Source: an uncultured Collinsella sp.
GTDB lineage: Bacteria; Actinomycetota; Coriobacteriia; Coriobacteriales; Coriobacteriaceae
Length of the DNA stretch: 64,000 nt
Assembly: GCA_900757615.1 (NCBI GenBank)
Contig: CAAEON010000046.1
Location: 1-64,000, forward strand
Direction of reading: 5' to 3'
Shown here: in pieces, positions 50,512 through 58,477 of the stretch
Position numbering within the stretch: position 1 is the stretch's first letter
Layout of the letters: every line of letters begins with the position of its first letter
Program-made: the position numbers and the translations under genes
Notes under the pieces: model-generated
Database searches by the model: none
What the model was told of the DNA's origin: nothing
The model's input: only the letters and a program-made list of their open reading frames with translations

Positions 50512-51474
50512 TCAGCATGCACGCGGCACGCCGGCAACTCTGAGCTTGCGGTCGAGTTTTGCCGGATCCCTTAAATCATCCCAGCACAAGCGCACAATCT
50601 TGCAGTTATCAAGCAGCGAAAGCCTCGATTCGCGCTGGCGCTCGTCAAATTGCGCCTTTGCGAGCTTGCCCTCCTCCGCCGCCTTTTCGCTTTTAACGAA
50701 TCCGTCGAACTCCCCGATAATCAACCGGTCGCCCACGCGCCACAGGTAGTCAACGCGATACGGCCTCCCCGGCTCAACCGGGTCGAACAGCTCAACTTGC
50801 AGCTCCGGAACCTGCCAGCCGCGCTCGATCATCAGCGCTCGCGCCTTGGACTCGCCGCCGCTTTCCGACAGGCCATCGGCACACCGTGCAACACTTCGCG
50901 CCGCCACAACACCGCGACGATTCAAGCCAAGCTTGTCGACTGCCTCAACGAGATGCTCCTTCGACAAAAGCTGCTCATGGAGCGCCGAGTCTGCGATGAT
51001 CAGCCCCTCGACAAACGATGCATCGACCAGGCAATCCGTAATCGTTTGATCGATATCGGTCACGGCAATATCCATCTGGCTTGCCCGCGTTTGACGAACA
51101 TAACGATGGCGAATCACCTGAGAGCCGGGCGTCGTCGATTGCGCCGGCGCCGCGGCGATATGGATGTGCGTCAAATTGGCATGCGAAACCGAAAGGCCAT
51201 AGATAACAGCCGCCGTATAGGAGCAAAATGTCCAGTCGGGGTGCTTTTGCGCAAGGGCCCGCACCCGATGCAGATAACGCTGCCGAAACTTGAGCTCGGA
51301 CCAGTATTCCGGACGCGCATACAGCCCCGGCATGACCACTTCGAGACTTCCCGCCGCCACCCGCCGCTCAATCTGCTTTGCCTCTGCTGTCGTGCGCGCG
51401 TACACGCAGCTCATCTGCTGTTCGCATGCTTTAATGTGGCTTGCAAGTCTTTGATTCGCCGTCATGTTTCCCAT
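50512..51474 (-). CDS. Nuclease-like protein with AbiEi-type N-terminus, unrecognised
   Basis: A 320-residue protein. The N-terminal part (about 20-130; VYARTTAEAKQIERRVAAGSLEVVMPGLYA) resembles the winged-helix antitoxin domain of AbiEi-type type IV toxin-antitoxin systems. The C-terminal part (about 215-310) has ARALMIERGWQVPELQVEL and YRVDYLWRVGDRLIIGEFDG, which fit a PD-(D/E)XK-type nuclease core (D, E and a following K in GFVKSEK). Such fusions occur in Coriobacteriia, with no known role. ATG at 51474 follows GGGAGGCGAC. No partner toxin lies adjacent. Confidence 0.6.
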   Translation of the reverse strand: MGNMTANQRLASHIKACEQQMSCVYARTTAEAKQIERRVAAGSLEVVMPGLYARPEYWSELKFRQRYLHRVRALAQKHPDWTFCSYTAAVIYGLSVSHANLTHIHIAAAPAQSTTPGSQVIRHRYVRQTRASQMDIAVTDIDQTITDCLVDASFVEGLIIADSALHEQLLSKEHLVEAVDKLGLNRRGVVAARSVARCADGLSESGGESKARALMIERGWQVPELQVELFDPVEPGRPYRVDYLWRVGDRLIIGEFDGFVKSEKAAEEGKLAKAQFDERQRESRLSLLDNCKIVRLCWDDLRDPAKLDRKLRVAGVPRAC

Positions 51475-51765
51475 GTCGCCTCCCAACTCTTGGAACGGCG
51501 CAAACGTACCAGACGGTTTCATGCGAAGTCTGACCAGATGCTGTCCAGCAGCTGACCAAATGCATGACGGTTTTGGGTGTTTTAGGCTGATGGCTTATAT
51601 CTGCAGGCAGGGCAGTTGTCGAGAGGTCCCTGTCTCCACAATTTGATGCCTTGGTCCATCGGATTATCAGAAAGAAAAACCCGTCGAGATTCAAGACCAC
51701 GCCAAATGCGACTTTGCCTCTGCACGCACCGTCTCTTAGCCGAGCCATCGGCATCTACATGCCTA
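51475..51765. other. Gene-free stretch
   Basis: About 290 bp with no supported gene. It contains TGGTCAGC/GCTGACCA-type inverted sequences (51525-51560), also seen near 21960-22015 and 43690. Confidence 0.35.
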
Positions 51766-51767
51766 AA

Positions 51768-51890
51768 AAATGAGCGTGGATAATCTCCCGTTTTGAGCCT
51801 AGTTTCAAGCCAAAAGTGGGAGATTATCCACGCTCGATTTGTAAACGTCCGAAAATCCACGCTCGTGCGTCCGATAATCCACGCTCGTCA
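51768..51890. repeat. ATCCACGCTC composite repeat, copy 3
   Basis: Hairpin arms TGAGCGTGGATAATCTCCCG (51771 onwards) and GGGAGATTATCCACGCTCG (ending 51837), followed by two direct half-units, CGTCCGAAAATCCACGCTCGT (51847 onwards) and GCGTCCGATAATCCACGCTCGT (51867 onwards). It borders the 3' end of metA. Confidence 0.8.
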
Positions 51891-51929
51891 CACCGCGAGC
51901 ACAGCAACAGCCGCAGCCGCAGCCGCAGC

Positions 51930-52856
51930 CTAGTGCTCCTCGCCGGCGCGGGCCAGGTCGTAGGGCGTGGTCTGGTAGACGTAGTAGTTGAGCCAGTTGG
52001 TGTAGAGCAGCTGAGCCTGGCTACGCCAGACGTTGCGCGGCTCGGCGGTGGGGTCGTCTCCCGGGAAGTAATGTGCCGGCACCTGAGGGTTGAGCCCGCG
52101 CTTCACGTCGCGCTCGTACTCCAGGCGCAGCGTGTCGGTATCGTACTCGGGATGGCCAAAGACAAAAAAGCGGCGGCTGTCGGTCGACTTGACGATATAC
52201 AGGCCTACCTCGTCGGACACGGCCACGACTTCAAGCTGCGGCTCGGCCTCCACGTCCTCGCGGCGCACATCGGTGTTGCGCGAATGCACGGCATAGAAGC
52301 GGTCGTCAAAGCCGCGGACCAGCGGGCTTTGCGGCTTCACCAGATAATGCTCAAATACGCCGCTCGCCTTTGCCGGCAGGTCGTACTTCTGGATACCGTA
52401 ATGATGGTAGAGCCCCGCCTGCGCGCCCCAACAAATGTGCAGCGTGGAGTGCACGTGCGTGGTGGACCAATCCATGATCTGGCAGAGCTCGGGCCAGTAG
52501 TCGACCTCCTCGAACGGCATCTGCTCCACCGGCGCGCCCGTGATGATCAGGCCGTCGTAGTGGATGTCGCGGATGTCGTCGAACGTGCGGTAGAACGTCT
52601 CCAGGTGGCCGGCGCTCACGTGCGTGGCCTCGTGCGTCTTGGTGCGCAGCAGGTCCACCTCCACCTGCAACGGCGTGTTGGAGAGTTTGCGCATAATCTG
52701 CGTCTCGGTGGCGATCTTGGTGGGCATGAGGTTGAGGATGAGCACACGCAGCGGACGGATGTCCTGGTGCAGCGCGCGGTACTCGGTCATGACAAAGATG
52801 TTCTCGCTCTCGAGCTGCGCGGCGGCAGGGAGGGCGTCGGGGATGCGAATGGGCAT
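51930..52856 (-). CDS. metA: Homoserine O-acyltransferase MetA, predicted acetyltransferase type
   Basis: MetA activates homoserine for methionine synthesis. The 308-residue protein has catalytic Cys142 in ICWGAQA, and His235 and Glu237 in FGHPEYD. At position 111, which sets acyl-donor choice, it has Glu in ITGAPVEQMPFEEVDYW, as in Bacillus cereus MetA, which uses acetyl-CoA; the E. coli succinyl-type enzyme has Gly. It is therefore predicted to be a homoserine O-acetyltransferase despite the usual annotation 'O-succinyltransferase'. ATG at 52856 follows GTAAGGAG. No SAM riboswitch or S-box is seen upstream. Confidence 0.95.
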   Translation of the reverse strand: MPIRIPDALPAAAQLESENIFVMTEYRALHQDIRPLRVLILNLMPTKIATETQIMRKLSNTPLQVEVDLLRTKTHEATHVSAGHLETFYRTFDDIRDIHYDGLIITGAPVEQMPFEEVDYWPELCQIMDWSTTHVHSTLHICWGAQAGLYHHYGIQKYDLPAKASGVFEHYLVKPQSPLVRGFDDRFYAVHSRNTDVRREDVEAEPQLEVVAVSDEVGLYIVKSTDSRRFFVFGHPEYDTDTLRLEYERDVKRGLNPQVPAHYFPGDDPTAEPRNVWRSQAQLLYTNWLNYYVYQTTPYDLARAGEEH

Positions 52857-52958
52857 GGATGCTCCTTACGAGTCAGTTGCAGTTATGGTACAACGAGCGG
52901 CCCCATCCGCGCGAGCACATCGCCCGGCGATGTCGCCAGCGGCCCAAATCACTCCAAA

Positions 52959-52996
52959 AGTAGAGATTAAAGCATGTCCCAAAAATCTACTTCGCT
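52959..52996. repeat. GTAGATTTTTGGGACATG repeat, copy 2
   Basis: AAAGTAGAGATTAAAGCATG pairs loosely with TCCCAAAAATCTACTTCGCTTT. The right half matches the terminator hairpin after the M16C gene. It lies between divergent metA and the dehydrogenase gene, so it cannot be a terminator for either unless transcription reads through. Confidence 0.5.
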
Positions 52997-53001
52997 TTAG
53001 C

Positions 53002-53030
53002 TTAGCAAAGTGACAGCAGGACGCTACAAT
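53002..53030 (+). promoter_or_regulatory. Promoter of the dehydrogenase gene
   Basis: -35 TTAGCA (53002-53007), a 17-bp spacer and -10 TACAAT (53025-53030) lie 38 bp before the start codon at 53068. Confidence 0.65.
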
Positions 53031-53067
53031 GGTTCGATGCGAGAAACTCGGCCGAAAGGATACATAT

Positions 53068-54045
53068 ATGTACCAGACGCGTAAGATCGGTGTGGTCGGC
53101 CAGGGCCACGTAGGAGCACATGTCGCCAACAGCCTGCTCATGCAGGGCATTGCCGATGAGCTGTACCTGTGCGATATCAACGAGACCAAGGTGACATCCG
53201 ATGTCCAGGACCTGCGCGACTCCCTTTCGTTTGTCCCGTACAACACCAAGATCGTCAACTGCTACGACCACTACGAGGAGCTGGCCTGCTGCGACGTCAT
53301 CGTCAACGCTGCCGGCAAGGTCGCGCTGGCCGCCGGCAACCGCGACGGTGAGCTGTTCTTTACCACCGACGCCGCCCGCACCTTTGCCAAGCGCATCGTC
53401 GACGCCGGCTTTGACGGCATCTTCGTGAGCATCTCCAACCCCTGCGACGTCGTGTGCACCGAGCTGTGGCATCTGACCGGCTACGATCCCAAGAAGATCA
53501 TCGGCTCGGGCTGCGGCCTGGACTCCGCCCGCCTGCGCACCGAGATCTCCAAGAAGGTCGGCGTGAGCCCCAAGTCCATCGACGCCTACATGATCGGCGA
53601 GCACGGCTTTAGCCAGCTTGCCGCCTTTAAGGCCGCAACCATCGCCGGCAAAAACCTCAACGAGCTTCAGGCCGAGAACCCCGACAAGTACTCCTTTGAC
53701 CACATGGAGGTCGAGGAGCTCGCGCGTAAGGGCGGCTATGTGACCTACCAGGGCAAGCAGTGCACCGAATACGCCGTCGCCAACTCCGCCGCGCGCGTCT
53801 GCGCCGCCGTGCTGCACAACGAGCACGCCGTGCTTTCCGCTTCCACGCTCATGACCGGCCAGTATGGCGAGGAGGGTATCTTTACCTCCCTGCCGTGCGT
53901 GATCGGTGCCGAGGGCGTCGAGGAGGTCTACACGCTCGACCTGTCCGAGTACGAGCTCGAGGGCTTCCACAAGAGCTGCCGGCACATCCGCGACAACATC
54001 GCCCAGCTCGACTGGTGGGATGCCAAGGGCGTTGTCGGCAAGTAG
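53068..54045 (+). CDS. L-2-hydroxyacid dehydrogenase of the LDH/MDH superfamily
   Basis: A 325-residue NAD-dependent dehydrogenase. The Rossmann start GVVGQGHVGAHVAN is canonical, and the catalytic residues R (SGCGLDSARLR), H (IGEHGF) and the loop Arg (GNRDGEL) are present. The specificity position in the AGxxQxPG loop of lactate dehydrogenases reads AGKVALAAGNR, i.e. neither Gln (lactate) nor Arg (malate), and GEHG is followed by Phe rather than Asp. This fits L-2-hydroxyisocaproate dehydrogenase-like enzymes acting on larger 2-oxo acids. ATG at 53068 follows AAAGGA. It has its own promoter and terminator. Confidence 0.85.
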   Translation: MYQTRKIGVVGQGHVGAHVANSLLMQGIADELYLCDINETKVTSDVQDLRDSLSFVPYNTKIVNCYDHYEELACCDVIVNAAGKVALAAGNRDGELFFTTDAARTFAKRIVDAGFDGIFVSISNPCDVVCTELWHLTGYDPKKIIGSGCGLDSARLRTEISKKVGVSPKSIDAYMIGEHGFSQLAAFKAATIAGKNLNELQAENPDKYSFDHMEVEELARKGGYVTYQGKQCTEYAVANSAARVCAAVLHNEHAVLSASTLMTGQYGEEGIFTSLPCVIGAEGVEEVYTLDLSEYELEGFHKSCRHIRDNIAQLDWWDAKGVVGK

Positions 54046-54086
54046 GCCGTCAATCGCCGCAATCTCGCGAATCTAAGCGCGATACC

Positions 54087-54128
54087 AAGCGGGCCGCGCC
54101 GGAATACTACCGGCACGGCCCGCTTTTT
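54087..54128 (+). terminator. Terminator after the dehydrogenase gene
   Basis: AAGCGGGCCGCGCCGG with CCGGCACGGCCCGCTT followed by TTTTT. It also sits downstream of the convergent SIS gene and may serve both strands. Confidence 0.9.
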
Positions 54129-54177
54129 GACTCACACGGCACGCTTGCGAATCGAAGGTGAATGCTTTTCCCGTTAC

Positions 54178-55146
54178 TTAGTACTGCTCGATGCCCATGT
54201 AGCGACGAACCTCGGGGCTGTGATCGAACACCTTGCCGCGTGCGGCGCGCAGCTCGCAGCTCATGTTGTAGAAGAAGATCGGCTCCAGGTACGAACGCAC
54301 GCTGGCAGGCACCTCGCCTACGCCATACTCGAGCGCGTCGAGCACCATGATCGTGTCGGTGTGCGTGTTGAGGAACGCCAGCGCGCGCTCCTCCATGGGG
54401 CGGCACTCGCCCGATCCGAGCTGCACAAAGTAGAACACGCCGGGCTCGGTAGCCTCGAAAGGACCGTGGAAATACTCGCCGGAGTGGATGTAGCAGCAGT
54501 GCTGCCACTGCATCTCCATGAGCGAGCAGATGGCCATAGCGTAGGTCTGGCTAAAGTTGGGGCCGGATCCCAGGATATAGAAGAACTTGTGCTGCTGGCA
54601 GAGCTCGGCAAAGCGATCGCCCAGCTCGGCGTTGACCTTCTCGCGGGCAGCGGGCAGCAGCGCATCCATCTGCTTAAGGCCGGCGTACATGTCGGCAAGC
54701 GCCTCGTAACCCTCCTGCTGGTCGAGCAGCTCGGCGGCGATCAGAGCGCCGATGCCCTGCGGTACCTCGGCCTGCGGCACGCCTTCGCCCCACGGATAGA
54801 CCCAGGTGGTCCACTTGCCGTTATCGATCTTGGAGCCTTCGCAGTCGGTCATGGCCACGACCTCGGCGCCGGCTGCCAGCGCCATCTCGCAGCCGTCGAC
54901 GACCTCCTGCGTGTTGCCGCTGTGGCTGCAGGCGATGACGAGCGACTTCTCGCCAAGACTCTTGGGGGCCATCAGGCAAAACTCGCGCGCCGTGTAGACC
55001 GTCGAGGTAAACGTGGTTGCCTCGCGCTTGAGCAGCTCGTTGGCCGGCATCAGGTCGATCATCGAACCGCCGCAGGCGATCCAAAAGACGTTCTCAATCT
55101 TGCCCTTGCGCTCGATAATTTCCTGAATCAGATCATGTGCGTTCAT
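54178..55146 (-). CDS. SIS-domain sugar-phosphate isomerase/deglycase (FrlB/GfrF-like)
   Basis: The 322-residue protein has two SIS domains. The first shows FWIACGGSMIDL and VIACSHSGNTQEVVDGCEMAL, the second FFYILGSGPNFSQTYAM; HSGEYFHGPFEATEPG is the region common to FrlB-type proteins, where Glu/His at the active site act in cleavage of glycated amines. FrlB/GfrF deglycases split fructoselysine-6-phosphate or related Amadori products into glucose-6-phosphate and the amine. It is paralogous to the gene at 61453-62436. ATG at 55146 follows GGAGGGGC. It lies behind operator-like repeats at 55203-55281 and the GntR gene at 55291. Confidence 0.8.
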   Translation of the reverse strand: MNAHDLIQEIIERKGKIENVFWIACGGSMIDLMPANELLKREATTFTSTVYTAREFCLMAPKSLGEKSLVIACSHSGNTQEVVDGCEMALAAGAEVVAMTDCEGSKIDNGKWTTWVYPWGEGVPQAEVPQGIGALIAAELLDQQEGYEALADMYAGLKQMDALLPAAREKVNAELGDRFAELCQQHKFFYILGSGPNFSQTYAMAICSLMEMQWQHCCYIHSGEYFHGPFEATEPGVFYFVQLGSGECRPMEERALAFLNTHTDTIMVLDALEYGVGEVPASVRSYLEPIFFYNMSCELRAARGKVFDHSPEVRRYMGIEQY

Positions 55147-55173
55147 GGTGGTGCCCCTCCTTGTGTGGCGGTT

Positions 55174-55281
55174 TAGAACGACTACAGCTCGTACCTGCTG
55201 TCGTTCTATGTTGTCCTATATATAGCACGCACGACGACACCCGTGAAGTCATTTCACCAAATTTGTTCTATATTGTTCTAT
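55174..55281. promoter_or_regulatory. Operator-like repeats upstream of the SIS gene
   Basis: GTTCTATGTTGTCCTAT (55203-55219) is repeated as GTTCTATATTGTTCTAT (55265-55281), 62 bp apart (about 15 of 17 identical). TAGAACGAC (55174-55182) with GTCGTTCTA (55200-55208) is a perfect inverted 9-mer. All share TAGAAC half-sites. Likely binding sites for the neighbouring GntR regulator, controlling the SIS gene. Confidence 0.55.
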
Positions 55282-55290
55282 CTGTGGACG

Positions 55291-56046
55291 TTAGATGTCG
55301 AACACGTAGCGCGAACCCACGATCTTTTGGCGTCCGAGCAGCAAGGGCCGGTCGTCCTCGTCGGTAAAGTACGCCTCCATATAGAAGAGCGGCTCGCCGA
55401 CCGGCACCTCCAGCAGCGGGGCCGCCTGAGCATCGGCAAGCGCAATCTCCACAGTACAGGGGTCGGACTTGAGCGGCGCACGGCCCGAATGCTCGGCAAC
55501 GAGCGCAAAGATGGAATTGTCCGTGAGGTCCTTGTCGGCAAGCGTCTGCAGATAGGGATGGTCGGCCAGCACAAAGGCGTTGTTCTCGAGCATGACGGGC
55601 ACGCCGTCTGCCGTGCGCACGCGCTCGACAACGATGAGCTCGCAGCCGGGCTCTACGCCAAAGAACGCCGCATCCTCGTGCCTCGCCGCAACCACCGTGC
55701 GCGACACCAGGCGTGCTCCGGCCACCATGTCGTTGGCGGCGCAACCCTCGGAAAAGCTCTGAACGTCACCCTTCTGGACAATCTTGCGCTTGAGCTTGGG
55801 CGCGCACACGAACGTGCCCCTCCCCTGCTGGCGGTTGAGATACCCCGCGCGCGACAGCTCCTCGATGGCGCGGCGCACGGTGATGCGTCCCACGCCGTAG
55901 TACTTCGCGAGCTCCATCTCGGAAGGAATGCGCGAGCCGGATGCGTACACGCCACGCGCGATCTCGCCCTTTAGGTCGTCCATAACCTGCTGGTACAGCG
56001 GCACGGAGGATACCTCGGTGCGCTCGGTTTTATCGTCGAATGCCAT
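55291..56046 (-). CDS. GntR/HutC-type (UTRA) transcriptional regulator
   Basis: A 251-residue regulator: winged-helix DNA-binding domain (about 15-80; VPLYQQVMDDLKGEIARGVY, SEMELAKYYGVGRITVRRAI) and a C-terminal UTRA effector domain (about 95-245) that binds a small ligand, often a sugar phosphate. A related regulator, FrlR, controls fructoselysine genes in Bacillus subtilis. ATG at 56046 is two bases after the recQ stop, so it can be co-transcribed with recQ, while its target is probably the SIS gene immediately downstream. Confidence 0.9.
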   Translation of the reverse strand: MAFDDKTERTEVSSVPLYQQVMDDLKGEIARGVYASGSRIPSEMELAKYYGVGRITVRRAIEELSRAGYLNRQQGRGTFVCAPKLKRKIVQKGDVQSFSEGCAANDMVAGARLVSRTVVAARHEDAAFFGVEPGCELIVVERVRTADGVPVMLENNAFVLADHPYLQTLADKDLTDNSIFALVAEHSGRAPLKSDPCTVEIALADAQAAPLLEVPVGEPLFYMEAYFTDEDDRPLLLGRQKIVGSRYVFDI

Positions 56047-56048
56047 CG

Positions 56049-58028
56049 TTACGCTCCATCCCGTGCATGCTCGGACTCAAACTCTTCAATCGCCGCCATA
56101 AACTGCTCGCCAAAGGCGTCGGCCTTTTTCTCACCGATGCCGTTGACCTGGACAAGCTCGTCGCGCGTCTGCGGGCGTAGGCGGCACAGACCGCGCAGGG
56201 CCTTGTCGGAAAAGACCATGTACGGCGCCATCTCCAGCTCGGTCGAGATCTCCTTGCGCAGGGCACGCAGGCGCTCGAACAGCTCGGCATCGTCACCCAC
56301 GCGCGGGCGCTGATCCAGCTCGGCCTCCTCGCGCAGCAGATCCACCGCACGGCGGGCGCGGGCCGAAGCCTTGCGCTTGGACGCGCGACGCTTAACGGTA
56401 AAGGCGAACGCCTCGTCCTCGACCTCGCCGGCGCGCGGGCCCAGCCCCACGACCGGGTACTGCCCCTGCGAGGTAGCCAAATAACCGCGACCGCACAGCT
56501 GGCCGATGATGTCCTTGATGCGCCCAACCGATTCGCTCGACAGCTCACCGTAGCCGTGGTCCTCGTCCAAATGCATCTGGCGAATGCGCTCGGTGTTGCC
56601 GCCGTGGAGCACATCGGCGACCAGCGATTTGCCAAAGCGCATGGGACGCGTGGCCACATAGCGCACGGCGGCGCGGGCCATATCGGTGACGTCCTCGACC
56701 TCGAACTTCGTGAGGCAGTTGCTGCAGTTGCCGCAGCCCTCGACGTCGTCCGTGGCGGTGCCGCCCGTACTGGCCGCGGCATGCTCGGCCGCGGCCTCGT
56801 CGCCAAAGTAGCGCAGCATGTATTCGCGCAGGCAGCCGGTGGTATTGCAGTAGCCCTCCATCTGGCTGAGCAGGCGATATCGATTCTGGAGCGCCCACGC
56901 GCGCTGCTCGTCGTCGAGCGCCTCATCGGCAGCATCGCCGCGGTCGATCAAAAAGCGACGCATGCGAAAATCGTTACCGTTCCACAGCAGATGGCAGCTG
57001 GCCGGGTCGCCATCGCGGCCGGCTCGACCCGCCTCTTGGTAGTATGCCTCGATGCTCTCGGGCACGTTGTTGTGAATCACGTAGCGCACGTTGGGCTTGT
57101 CGATGCCCATGCCAAAGGCGTTGGTGGCAACCATCACTTGGATATCGTCGTCGATAAAGGCGCGTTGGCTTTGGCGGCGGGCGTCGTTACCCATGCCGGC
57201 ATGGTAGCGGCCAACGCGAATGCCGCTGGGGCCCAGCGCTTCGGCAAGCTCGCCTGCCAGCGCATCGACCGTCTTGCGGGTCGAGCAATACACGATGCCG
57301 CTCTCGCTCGAATGCGCGATCACATAGTCACGCACCCACGCGGCCTTGGCCTTGTCGCCCATCTCCTCGCAGCCAAAGTAGAGGTTCTTGCGATCGAAAC
57401 CCGTCACCACCGTCGCGGGGTTTTGCAGGCCGAGCATCTGCTGAATGTCCGCGCGCACGCGCTCGGTCGCCGTAGCGGTAAAGGCCGCCACGATGGGGCG
57501 CTGCGGCAGGGAATCGATGAACTCGCGAATCTGCAGGTAGGCGGGGCGGAAATCCTGGCCCCACTGGCTCACGCAGTGGGCCTCGTCAATGGCCACGAGC
57601 GGCACGCCAATGCCGCCGTCCGCCGCGGCCTCCTGCGCAAAGGCTAAAAAGCGCGGCTCGAGCAGGCGCTCGGGCGCCACGTACATAAGCTGGTAGCGAC
57701 CCTCGCGCGCCCGCTTGAGCACGGTGTTTTGCTGGGCCGGCGTAAGGCTGGAGTTGAGATAGCTGGGTCGCGCACCCGCCGCGAGCAACGCGCGGGTCTG
57801 ATCCTCCATAAGCGACAGCAGCGGACTCACCACAAAGGTGATGCCGGGCAGCATGAGCGCAGGCACCTGGTAGCAGATGGACTTGCCGGCGCCCGTGGGC
57901 ATAACGCCCAACGCATCGCGGCCGGCAAGGATCGCATCGACCATGCGGTCCTGTCCCGGGCGAAACGAGGTGTAGCCAAAATAGGCGCCGAGCGTGTCAA
58001 GCGCCATCTGCTGCATGCTATCGGTCAT
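56049..58028 (-). CDS. recQ: ATP-dependent DNA helicase RecQ
   Basis: A 659-residue 3'-5' helicase. Motif 0 and FRPGQDRMVDAIL (about 22-34), Walker A MPTGAGKSICYQ, DEAH in VAIDEAHCVSQWG, ATNAFGMGIDKPNVR, and QEAGRAGRDG are complete. The zinc-binding domain is visible (CNTTGCLREYML with CGNCSNC), then the winged-helix and a C-terminal HRDC domain (about 570-645). It repairs and restarts recombination intermediates. ATG at 58028 follows GTTAGGAAACC. It is the first gene of a recQ-gntR transcript. Confidence 0.96.
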   Translation of the reverse strand: MTDSMQQMALDTLGAYFGYTSFRPGQDRMVDAILAGRDALGVMPTGAGKSICYQVPALMLPGITFVVSPLLSLMEDQTRALLAAGARPSYLNSSLTPAQQNTVLKRAREGRYQLMYVAPERLLEPRFLAFAQEAAADGGIGVPLVAIDEAHCVSQWGQDFRPAYLQIREFIDSLPQRPIVAAFTATATERVRADIQQMLGLQNPATVVTGFDRKNLYFGCEEMGDKAKAAWVRDYVIAHSSESGIVYCSTRKTVDALAGELAEALGPSGIRVGRYHAGMGNDARRQSQRAFIDDDIQVMVATNAFGMGIDKPNVRYVIHNNVPESIEAYYQEAGRAGRDGDPASCHLLWNGNDFRMRRFLIDRGDAADEALDDEQRAWALQNRYRLLSQMEGYCNTTGCLREYMLRYFGDEAAAEHAAASTGGTATDDVEGCGNCSNCLTKFEVEDVTDMARAAVRYVATRPMRFGKSLVADVLHGGNTERIRQMHLDEDHGYGELSSESVGRIKDIIGQLCGRGYLATSQGQYPVVGLGPRAGEVEDEAFAFTVKRRASKRKASARARRAVDLLREEAELDQRPRVGDDAELFERLRALRKEISTELEMAPYMVFSDKALRGLCRLRPQTRDELVQVNGIGEKKADAFGEQFMAAIEEFESEHARDGA

Positions 58029-58121
58029 GGTTTCCTAACGTCCAAGTCATCTGCCGCCGATTATACGCCGCCACGCGGACCGGTGCCGCACGGCCGCCAG
58101 CGATGGGCTACGCAATCCGAA

Positions 58122-58225
58122 GGGAACGAGCGTGGATTTTTAGACACTTTCCGGATGAGCGTGGATAATCTCCCACTTTGAACCCGCCATTGAGCCAAAA
58201 GCGGGAGATTATCCACGCTCATTCT
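58122..58225. repeat. ATCCACGCTC composite repeat, copy 4
   Basis: A half-unit GAACGAGCGTGGATTTTTAG (58125 onwards) precedes a near-perfect hairpin: ATGAGCGTGGATAATCTCCC (from 58155) with GGGAGATTATCCACGCTCAT (to 58223), with loop text TTTGAACCCGCCATTGAGCC. It is upstream of recQ on its promoter side. Confidence 0.8.
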
Positions 58226-58233
58226 GTGGGTAG

Positions 58234-58285
58234 TCATTGGGGACGTTCTTGAATGACTAGTCGTTTAAGAACGTCCCCAACGACT
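58234..58285. repeat. GTCATTGGGGACGTTCTT inverted repeat
   Basis: GTCATTGGGGACGTTCTTGA pairs with TTTAAGAACGTCCCCAACGAC around ATGACTAGTCG, a separate hairpin placed between copy 4 of the composite repeat and the family X unit. Confidence 0.6.
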
Positions 58286-58327
58286 AATCTCTTGACAAAC
58301 GCGGAAACGTCGCTGGTTGAGCATAAG

Positions 58328-58448
58328 TCAGCGAAAACGCCCCTAAGCGAGCAAGGTGACGCGAAAGAGGAGGGAAGCGTACTTCGGTACGCGACCGACG
58401 ATTGAACGTCAGATTGCCGCTTAGGGGCGTTTGCAGCGTCGACAGGTC
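58328..58448. repeat. Structured repeat (family X), copy 3
   Basis: Outer stem AAACGCCCCTAAGCG with CGCTTAGGGGCGTTT (15 bp perfect), internal loop GCAAGGTGACG/CGTCAGATTGC, and inner part GAAAGAGGAGGG, GCGTAC-TTCG-GTACGC, CCGACGATTGAA. The inner part matches the copy between pheS and pheT. It immediately follows the stop of the second GntR gene on that gene's strand. Confidence 0.8.
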
Positions 58449-58477
58449 CGCCGTTCGTCAGAACGGCGGAACCAACC

